NCBI GenBank assembly: GCA_022825185.1
Contig: JAJDYK010000180.1
Span: 1 to 6,615, forward strand
Direction: 5' to 3'
From: Candidatus Latescibacterota bacterium
GTDB lineage: Bacteria > Latescibacterota > UBA2968 > UBA8231
Length of the DNA stretch: 6,615 bases
Shown: positions 1 through 4,982 of the stretch, piece by piece
How positions within the stretch are numbered: the first letter of the stretch is position 1
Layout: each line of letters starts with the position of its first letter
The notes under the pieces: generated by a model
The model's database searches: none
What the model saw: only the letters and a program-made list of their open reading frames with translations
What the model was told of the DNA's origin: nothing
Made by a program: the position numbers and the translations under genes

Positions 1-537
1 GCTTCGCTCCTCGACAATGTGGACATAGTAATCGGGGTGCGCTTGCTGCGAGGGCAAGAGACTGCGGTCGCCTTTTACATCGGTTTGGGCCACGGCCAAG
101 CTCAAGTCGCGCTGCTTGCACTCGCGGTGGAAGGCTTGCACTCGCGCATTGTATTGCCCACCGGCATTTTTGTCCAAATGGTCGGAAACCAAGTCGAGGG
201 CGAAGAGCGCGTCAGTGCCAATTTCCTTGATTAGTAACACTACGCTGTTGCCCAACCGCGTCGAACGCTCAATCATTTCGCGTCGATTGAGCAAATCCGC
301 AGCATCCGCTGGTGTCTTAAAGTAGCGACTGACCGGTTCGCCCAGCTCTCCATCCATCCAAGTCATCAGGTCGCGGTGTGCTGGATCCTCGGCCAGTTCA
401 AAATCCAAGGCGACGTGATCGACCCCAATCCCCAAATCGTCATGCGCGGTTACGTCCTCGACCCGCTCTCCCCGATGGTACACTTCGCGCCCATCGCGCA
501 AGCCCTCTTTGAATTCAGCGGCACTACGCAAGCCCAT
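1..537 (-). CDS. HpaB / 4-hydroxybutyryl-CoA dehydratase superfamily flavoprotein, N-terminal part (C-terminus beyond window)
   Basis: This is an open frame of 179 codons from an ATG at 537 to the window edge with no stop, so the C-terminus is missing; family members are about 480-520 aa. The start (MGLRSAAEFKEGL) follows the Shine-Dalgarno-like GGGAAGGGGG and lies 16 bases after the stop of the upstream fusion gene. Residues 15-32 (DGREVY..GERVEDVTAH) resemble the N-terminus of the 4-hydroxyphenylacetate 3-monooxygenase HpaB. Residues 151-177 (QTDVKGDRSLLPS, then HPDYYVHIVEE) resemble the flavin-region segment of 4-hydroxybutyryl-CoA dehydratase (AbfD) more closely. From memory of the Clostridium AbfD sequence, its cluster ligands C99 and C103 fall where this protein has Leu and Glu (around LLIKEIGTDA, residues 101-110), so a [4Fe-4S] dehydratase is unlikely. 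It may be an FAD-dependent monooxygenase or a cluster-free acyl-CoA enzyme. Superfamily membership is firm; the reaction is unknown. Confidence 0.85.
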   Translation of the reverse strand, partial: MGLRSAAEFKEGLRDGREVYHRGERVEDVTAHDDLGIGVDHVALDFELAEDPAHRDLMTWMDGELGEPVSRYFKTPADAADLLNRREMIERSTRLGNSVVLLIKEIGTDALFALDLVSDHLDKNAGGQYNARVQAFHRECKQRDLSLAVAQTDVKGDRSLLPSQQAHPDYYVHIVEERS

Positions 538-541
538 AAGG

Positions 542-551
542 CCCCCTTCCC
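542..551 (-). promoter_or_regulatory. Ribosome binding site of the HpaB-superfamily gene
   Basis: The minus strand reads GGGAAGGGGG followed by CCTT and the ATG at 537. This purine block fills the 16-base gap after the stop of the 758-aa fusion gene and supports both the ATG choice and translation from the same mRNA. Confidence 0.6.
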
Positions 552-553
552 TT

Positions 554-2830
554 TCAATTTCTCAATGGTTTGCCTGTGTGCAGCATGTGCGCGATGCGCT
601 CTCGCGTGCGCTCGGTGCCGCATAGTTGCAGAAAGACTTCGCGTTCCAAATCGAGCAAGTCGCGCTCCTCTACTTGTCGGCGCGCTCCACCATCTCCTGT
701 AAGCACCCGTACTAGACCGCGCCCCACGACTACATCGTGCTCGCTGAGTTGCCCAGCAACCCGGCCTGCATCTATGCGCTCGTTTAAAAGCGCCAGCCCT
801 TCGTCTCCAGTGACCTCTATCCCATCTGGCTCCCTAGCGCAGTAGCCCGCAGCGAGCAGGCTGCGCAATATAGCTAAGGCCCGCTCTAAGAGTTGACTCT
901 CGGCAAAGGTAATCTCGTCGTCAGCATCGAGGAGGCCCCACGCTCGGGCCTGGAAAGCATTGTCGCTAAAGTTGCCAGTAAAAATCGTCTCAAACGCGGA
1001 TTCTATATCGCTCGCTCCCCGCCGCGCCATCTCCATACAGCCGCCGCTGCCGGGGATCAGACCGACCTTGGTCTCCACTAAACCCATGCCTAATTCAGCC
1101 GTCGCTACGCGCCCATCAGCCCCCAAGGCGAACTCGCACCCACCTCCCAGCGCCAAGCCGCGAAGAGCCGCGACGACCGGGAAAGGCGCGTAGCGCAACG
1201 CTTGCACGGCCTCTTGGAAGGCAGCGACAAACGCTTCCAACCCCGCCCAGTCGCTCTCATCGACGAGCTTGGCCACGTGCTTCAAATCGGCACCGACCGA
1301 GAACAAGGAGCCAGCACCGGCGAGCATCAAGCCAGTAAAGGGAGCCATATCCACCGCGTGATGGACGGCTTCTAGGGCCGCTGGCCCCAAGGCGTTCATC
1401 TTGCCGCTGAAAACCAGCGCCCCTAGTCCCTCGTCCAGCTCGACCAAATACGCTCCGTCATTGGACCAGATGGCTCGTTCGGCAGCTAGCTTATCCCAAT
1501 CATCTACTGGCGGTTGCCAACTTTCTCGCCGCAATCGGGTCGGAGAGAACACGCCCTGCTCGCGGTAAAAGTGCGTCTCACCTGCGGCGAGCAATTGGGC
1601 GGCGAGATCGGGTACGCGCTGTTGGTTGGTTGTTAGCGAACCGACGACCTCTTCGACGCCGAAGAGATCCCACAATTCAAAAGGCCCCAACTCCCAGTTA
1701 AATCCCCAGCGCATCGCTTGGTCGATTTGGACGATATCGCCGGCTATGTCGGCGGCGTGCTCAGCGGCGTAGGCCAGCACAGCCGTGAGATGCGCCCTCC
1801 CGAGTTGGCCCCACGGGCCTGGATCCTCCCATAGGACGCGGAGGCGGCGTGTCGGAGAACGATCGCGCAGCGCCGATTCAAAGGTGCCCAACTCTACCTT
1901 TTGCACAGGTTGGTAGGCGAAGGTGTCCAAGTCGAGGGCCTCGATACCTGTCTCGGCCTTGCGGTAGAACCCGGCGTTGACCTTAGCCCCGAGCAAATTC
2001 TTCTCCAACATTCGCCGATAAAATGCCGGCAGAGCAAAAAGCGACCACCACGGGTCCGCCGGCAATCCCTCGTAACTGGTCTCGGCCACATGCGCGACCG
2101 TGTCCAAGCCTACGATGTCGCAGACGCGCAAGGTCGCGCTTGGGGGGCGCCCCATCAGAGGACCGGTCAGCGCGTCAACTTCAGCCACGCCTAGCCCGTC
2201 CCGCTCCATCCTCTGCAGCATGTCGCAGGCGGCAAAAATCCATAGGCGATTGCCGATGAAATTAGGCGTGTCTTGGCCACGGACCACGCCCTTGCCCAAC
2301 TCCTCAGTGAGAAAATTGACCATCTGCTGGACGATGGCCGAATCGGTATCAGGCCCAGGTATGACTTCGACCAATTTCATGTAGCGCGGCGGATTGAAGA
2401 AATGTACCCCGAGAAAGCAGCGGCAAAACTCCGGCGAGCGGCCGCGCACCAACTCAGCGATAGATAGCCCCGAGGTATTGCTACTGATGATTAATCCGTC
2501 GTGCAGGTACGGCTCCAGGCGGGCCAGCAATGCCCGCTTGGGTTGGCTTTCTTCTACAACAGCTTCGATGACCCAATCAGCCTCTCCAACGCAGGCTAAA
2601 TCCTCTAGGCTCCCTAGCTGGATGCGTTGGGCCATCTCCGCTAGATAGAAAGCGGGAGGTCGGCTCGCGAGGGCTTTTTCCAACCCCTGGCGCGCACGGC
2701 CCACTTCATCGCCTTCTAACGGCAAGTCGAGGAGATGCACCTTGTGGCCCGCACAGGCGAGCAGAGCCGCGATTTGCCCTCCCATGACTCCAGCGCCGAG
2801 CACCACTACATTTTTCGCTTCTTCAGTCAT
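554..2830 (-). CDS. fadN: Bifunctional 3-hydroxyacyl-CoA dehydrogenase / enoyl-CoA hydratase, FadN-type domain order
   Basis: A 758-aa cytoplasmic enzyme expected to catalyse two beta-oxidation steps: hydration of trans-2-enoyl-CoA and NAD-dependent oxidation of the resulting 3-hydroxyacyl-CoA. The dehydrogenase half comes first: a Rossmann motif GAGVMGGQIA (12-21), SSNTSGLS (116-123) and GVHFFNPPRYMKLVEV (141-156), whose H143 and E155 match the catalytic His/Glu pair, then NFIGNR (190-195) and C-terminal dehydrogenase domains to about residue 435. The hydratase half begins near 455: oxyanion-hole segments GSLFSVGADL (507-516) and LALGGGCEF (559-567), with E566 and E586 (LVETKVGLIPGSGG) at the two catalytic Glu positions. 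Both active sites look intact. Dehydrogenase-first order is that of Bacillus FadN and of archaeal crotonyl-CoA hydratase/dehydrogenase fusions, the reverse of FadB/FadJ. The ATG follows GGGAGGGG and overlaps the preceding HTH gene by 8 bases. No thiolase gene is visible here. Chain-length preference cannot be read from the sequence. Confidence 0.95.
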   Translation of the reverse strand: MTEEAKNVVVLGAGVMGGQIAALLACAGHKVHLLDLPLEGDEVGRARQGLEKALASRPPAFYLAEMAQRIQLGSLEDLACVGEADWVIEAVVEESQPKRALLARLEPYLHDGLIISSNTSGLSIAELVRGRSPEFCRCFLGVHFFNPPRYMKLVEVIPGPDTDSAIVQQMVNFLTEELGKGVVRGQDTPNFIGNRLWIFAACDMLQRMERDGLGVAEVDALTGPLMGRPPSATLRVCDIVGLDTVAHVAETSYEGLPADPWWSLFALPAFYRRMLEKNLLGAKVNAGFYRKAETGIEALDLDTFAYQPVQKVELGTFESALRDRSPTRRLRVLWEDPGPWGQLGRAHLTAVLAYAAEHAADIAGDIVQIDQAMRWGFNWELGPFELWDLFGVEEVVGSLTTNQQRVPDLAAQLLAAGETHFYREQGVFSPTRLRRESWQPPVDDWDKLAAERAIWSNDGAYLVELDEGLGALVFSGKMNALGPAALEAVHHAVDMAPFTGLMLAGAGSLFSVGADLKHVAKLVDESDWAGLEAFVAAFQEAVQALRYAPFPVVAALRGLALGGGCEFALGADGRVATAELGMGLVETKVGLIPGSGGCMEMARRGASDIESAFETIFTGNFSDNAFQARAWGLLDADDEITFAESQLLERALAILRSLLAAGYCAREPDGIEVTGDEGLALLNERIDAGRVAGQLSEHDVVVGRGLVRVLTGDGGARRQVEERDLLDLEREVFLQLCGTERTRERIAHMLHTGKPLRN

Positions 2831-3077
2831 TTTCCCCTCCCGTCGGAAAGAGGGAGAGTTGATCTGAATTGGACGCGACCGCCCTTCCCCGCAAGAGCAC
2901 TGATCCTTCGTGGTGCAGGGCCAACCAACGCTCGATTTCGCTCAGGCGAAACCGCACTAGCTTGCCAAATCTATAATGGGGAATCTGGCCGCGACGGACC
3001 ATGCGACGCACCGTGGAGGGCGAACAGCGGAGATAGGCGGCGACCTCTCTGGCGATCATCATCTTTTCCTGCACCAT
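2823..3077 (-). CDS. Small excisionase/MerR-type helix-turn-helix protein with QLSLF tail
   Basis: An 84-aa putative DNA-binding protein. Residues 7-52 (MIAREVAAYL, then SPSTVRRMVRRGQIPHYR and RFRLSEIERWL) form the compact winged helix-turn-helix common to phage excisionases, AlpA-like regulators and many small chromosomal proteins. The remaining 30 residues look disordered and hold Q73-L-S-L-F77, matching the QL[S/D]LF consensus by which bacterial replication and repair proteins bind the DNA polymerase sliding clamp. The ATG at 3077 has GGAGAG seven bases upstream; an internal pair of ATGs (residues 6 and 7), preceded by AGGAAAAG, is a possible alternative. The gene lies 18 bases after the pterin-synthase gene and overlaps the fusion gene by 8 bases, so it is probably translated from the operon mRNA and coupled to the next gene. 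No integrase or att site is nearby, so I read it as a chromosomal regulator or DNA-associated protein, not a prophage excisionase. Its target is unknown. Confidence 0.85.
   Translation of the reverse strand: MVQEKMMIAREVAAYLRCSPSTVRRMVRRGQIPHYRFGKLVRFRLSEIERWLALHHEGSVLLRGRAVASNSDQLSLFPTGGEND
2834..2841 (-). promoter_or_regulatory. Ribosome binding site of the dehydrogenase/hydratase gene, inside the HTH gene
   Basis: GGGAGGGG lies three bases before the ATG at 2830 and is read as the codons for the final Gly-Gly-Glu part of the HTH protein. It fixes the start of the fusion gene and suggests translational coupling, because ribosomes finishing the HTH gene terminate 8 bases inside the next frame. 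Confidence 0.7.
2847..2861 (-). other. Codons for a sliding-clamp-binding pentapeptide QLSLF
   Basis: The codons CAA CTC TCC CTC TTT encode Gln-Leu-Ser-Leu-Phe at residues 73-77 of the HTH protein, 7 residues from its C-terminus. The consensus QL[S/D]LF is the established beta-clamp-binding motif of bacterial polymerases and repair proteins. The match is exact and lies in a probably flexible tail, the usual context. Binding itself is inferred. Confidence 0.5.
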
Positions 3078-3084
3078 AGCTCTG

Positions 3085-3090
3085 CTCTCC
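3085..3090 (-). promoter_or_regulatory. Ribosome binding site of the HTH gene
   Basis: GGAGAG lies seven bases upstream of the ATG at 3077, within the 18-base gap after the pterin-synthase stop codon. It favours the longer start (MVQEKMM) over the internal ATGs at residues 6 and 7. Confidence 0.6.
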
Positions 3091-3095
3091 AGTGC

Positions 3096-3536
3096 TCAGT
3101 AACGGAGAAGGCGGTCAGCTACAAAGAAATTGTTGTCAGTCTCCTGGATAGAAACTTCAATGTGGTACTGATAGCCGCGCTGTGGGAATAACCCCTGCAA
3201 AATCTCGACCGCTTGGTCTAGGCAGTACTCGGCCACGTTTTCCACACTCGGATTTTCGCCTGGCATGACCACGACCCCCTGTGGCTCGAAGAGCTTGGCG
3301 TCGAGAAAGGTCGCATCCCGCGCGGAAACCAACATCTTGTGATCCAAGAATTTGAAGATGTCCTTGAGCGCGCCGAAGTCAACGGACATATCCAGTTTTT
3401 CCAGCCGCGGAAAACGCTCGGTGCGGATGACGAATACTCCGCGCCACGTATGCCCGTGGACGTAGGCACATTTGCCGTCGTAGTCTAGCTGCCGATGTGC
3501 GGCGTGGAATTTACCTCGGGCCTTAATAGTCTCCAT
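3096..3536 (-). CDS. queD: 6-pyruvoyltetrahydropterin synthase / 6-carboxytetrahydropterin synthase (QueD) family enzyme
   Basis: A 146-aa T-fold enzyme expected to act on dihydroneopterin triphosphate, giving 6-carboxytetrahydropterin (queuosine route) or 6-pyruvoyltetrahydropterin. Zinc ligands are H14 (KFHAAH) and H27/H29 in the CxxxHGH motif (CAYVHGH, residues 23-29), where C23 is the expected nucleophile. Also present are VDFGALK (52-58), the catalytic-dyad segment LDHKML (64-69; D65, H66), NPSVENVAEY (95-104) and E132 in QETDNN (131-136), the pterin-anchoring Glu. The ETDNN ending resembles animal-type PTPS, whereas the CxxxHGH spacing is QueD-like, so the exact product is open. The ATG at 3536 is preferred because GAGGGGG lies 9 bases upstream; a longer TTG start at 3554 would add six residues before the conserved fold with a poorer ribosome site. 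It overlaps the preceding small membrane-protein gene by 14 bases. No queC, queE or folE is present in the window. Confidence 0.85.
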   Translation of the reverse strand: METIKARGKFHAAHRQLDYDGKCAYVHGHTWRGVFVIRTERFPRLEKLDMSVDFGALKDIFKFLDHKMLVSARDATFLDAKLFEPQGVVVMPGENPSVENVAEYCLDQAVEILQGLFPQRGYQYHIEVSIQETDNNFFVADRLLRY

Positions 3537-3795
3537 GCGGGCTATCCCCCTCAACCCTTGCCAGCGCTTTCTCCAAGCGAGTGCGGTAGTACCAAGTCCC
3601 TACCGACATGAGTGCCTGTAACGCAATGACGTAGTAGAGAGCCTTGCCAGCAGCCCGCACCCACTCGGCTGTCGAGACCGTGGTTAGAATGATAATCAGC
3701 GCAAAAGCCGCTAGTATGACCCCGGTGTTAATGCGGAGAATCTTCTGGCATAGTGCCAGTGCTTTGTGTCGCGATGCGTTGGTGTTTTGCGCCAT
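3523..3795 (-). CDS. Small hypothetical membrane protein, two predicted transmembrane segments
   Basis: A 90-aa protein that I do not recognise. It has a basic N-terminal stretch (R9, K11, K18, R21), a hydrophobic segment at about residues 24-42 (TGVILAAFALIIILTTVST), a short loop (AEWVRAAGK), a second segment at about 51-70 ending in Trp-Tyr-Tyr, and a charged tail (R71, R73, K76, R80). The charge pattern suggests a hairpin with both ends in the cytoplasm. No signal peptidase site, metal-binding motif or conserved catalytic residue is visible. The ATG lies 4 bases after the dxr stop, and the only ribosome site is a weak GGGCGGGAT inside the end of dxr, so translation probably depends on coupling. 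Its end overlaps the QueD-family gene by 14 bases. The tight spacing argues that it is a real gene; function is unknown. Confidence 0.7.
   Translation of the reverse strand: MAQNTNASRHKALALCQKILRINTGVILAAFALIIILTTVSTAEWVRAAGKALYYVIALQALMSVGTWYYRTRLEKALARVEGDSPHGDY
3546..3552 (-). promoter_or_regulatory. Ribosome binding site of the QueD-family gene
   Basis: GAGGGGG lies nine bases before the ATG at 3536, within the last codons of the preceding membrane-protein gene. It decides between this ATG and the TTG at 3554, which would lie on top of the site. Confidence 0.6.
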
Positions 3796-3799
3796 AAAT

Positions 3800-4966
3800 T
3801 TATCCCGCCCGCCCGGCGACCCACTCTTGGGCTAGCCGCCGTGCGCAGCGATCCTCGTCTAATATGGATTCGAGCGAAACCGCCTCCTGTGTACCGCAGT
3901 GTACCAGCACGTCGCGGTTCAAGTCGGCGATATCGAGAAATCCGATTTTCCGCGCCAAAAAAGCCGCCACTGCCTCCTCGTTGGCCGCGTTGAGAACGGC
4001 TGGAAAGGTCCCACCACTCCGGCCTGCTTCGTAGCACAAATCCAAACAGGGAAAATTCGCTCTGTCTGGCGCGGCGAAACTCAGTTGCCCCACTTGCTTG
4101 AGGTCGAGATTGTCGAGAGGAACCTCTCGCCGCTCTGGGTGAGTCAGCGCGTATTGGATCGGCAGCATCATATCGGTCTTGCCCATGTGCGCCAACAGCG
4201 ATCCATCGGCGAATTCAACCAGCGCATGCACCACCGACTGGCGGTGGACGACCACATCTACTTGTTCGACCGCCACGCCAAAGAGCCAAGCAGCCTCGAT
4301 GACCTCAAAGCCCTTGTTCATCAGGGTTGCCGAATCCACGCTGATCTTGGGCCCCATTTTCCAAGTGGGGTGATCAATAGCCTGCTCCGGGGTAATGTCA
4401 CGCATCTGCTCGCGACTGAGACCAAAGAACGGCCCCCCAGAGGCCGTGAGAATGATCCGCTGCAGGCTATTGCGATTTTCGCCCTGCAGGCACTGCCAAA
4501 TGGCGTTAGGCTCGCTGTCCAACGGCAGCACGGTCCCCCCACCGCGCTCGGCTTGCTGCAAGATCAAGCCGCCCGCCATCACCAAGGGCTCCTTGTTAGC
4601 CATAGCCACGGTCTTGCCCTGCGCCAACGCCGCCAGCGTCGGAGCGAGACCTACAGCGCCGACGAGCCCATTGAGAACTAAATCGGCCTCCGGCGTGGTG
4701 GCGAGTTCGCACAGTCCCTCTGCACCGCAAACCACCTCGACTCGTGGCACTGCACTCTGCACCTGTTTCTTAGCTTCGGCGTCTAGAACGCAGATTTTTT
4801 GCGGTTGCCAGCGGCGGGCACGAGCAATCAGCTTTTCGACCTTTGCCCCACCGCCCAAGCCCACGACCTCGTACCCATCGCCCAGGTTTTCGAGGACCTT
4901 GAAGCACGTGTCGCCAATGGACCCGGTGCAGCCCAAGAGGACGATTTTTTTGTGCTCATCAGCCAT
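3800..4966 (-). CDS. dxr: 1-deoxy-D-xylulose 5-phosphate reductoisomerase
   Basis: A cytoplasmic NADPH- and divalent-metal-dependent enzyme of the MEP isoprenoid pathway, converting DXP to 2-C-methyl-D-erythritol 4-phosphate; it is the fosmidomycin target. From the ATG at 4966 the protein is 388 aa, normal for the family. Seen: the nucleotide-binding GCTGSIG (12-18), AMANKEPL (121-128; K125), metal ligands D150 and E152, LTASGGPF (173-180), HPTWKMG (199-205), KISVDSATLMNKGFEVIEA (207-225; S212, N217, K218, E221), HRQSVVH (241-247), and TFPAVLNAANEEAV (320-333). The residue after E152 is Pro instead of the His found in nearly all DXRs (E. coli H153). Start choice: residues KKIVLLGCTGSIG fit the usual N-terminus; a GTG at 5068 would add 34 residues in the frame overlapping rny and is disfavoured. 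No strong Shine-Dalgarno precedes 4966, which lies 16 bases after the rny stop. Confidence 0.95.
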   Translation of the reverse strand: MADEHKKIVLLGCTGSIGDTCFKVLENLGDGYEVVGLGGGAKVEKLIARARRWQPQKICVLDAEAKKQVQSAVPRVEVVCGAEGLCELATTPEADLVLNGLVGAVGLAPTLAALAQGKTVAMANKEPLVMAGGLILQQAERGGGTVLPLDSEPNAIWQCLQGENRNSLQRIILTASGGPFFGLSREQMRDITPEQAIDHPTWKMGPKISVDSATLMNKGFEVIEAAWLFGVAVEQVDVVVHRQSVVHALVEFADGSLLAHMGKTDMMLPIQYALTHPERREVPLDNLDLKQVGQLSFAAPDRANFPCLDLCYEAGRSGGTFPAVLNAANEEAVAAFLARKIGFLDIADLNRDVLVHCGTQEAVSLESILDEDRCARRLAQEWVAGRAG

Positions 4967-4982
4967 TTCAGTTGGAGCAAAT

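Noticed and set aside
1..537. Calling this gene a true 4-hydroxybutyryl-CoA dehydratase
   Set aside because: The two N-terminal cluster-binding Cys are absent in the alignment, and the first 30 residues are more like HpaB.
554..2830. FadB/FadJ alpha subunit
   Set aside because: FadB and FadJ have the hydratase domain first. Here the dehydrogenase Rossmann motif is at residues 12-21 and the hydratase motifs come after residue 500.
2823..3077. Prophage or integrative-element excisionase
   Set aside because: No integrase, repeats or att-like sites are present, the gene sits inside a tight operon of chromosomal genes, and this HTH type is widespread outside phages.
3096..3554. Longer QueD-family protein starting at TTG 3554
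   Set aside because: A good Shine-Dalgarno (GAGGGGG) precedes the ATG at 3536 and overlaps the TTG itself; the six extra residues add nothing conserved.
3711..4037. Minus-strand open frame of 108 codons in another frame
   Set aside because: It overlaps the end of dxr and the start of the small membrane-protein gene, is Arg-rich, and has no ribosome site or family features.
3899..4681. Plus-strand open frame of 260 codons
   Set aside because: It is entirely antisense to dxr, with His/Gln/Arg-rich composition and no recognisable motif.
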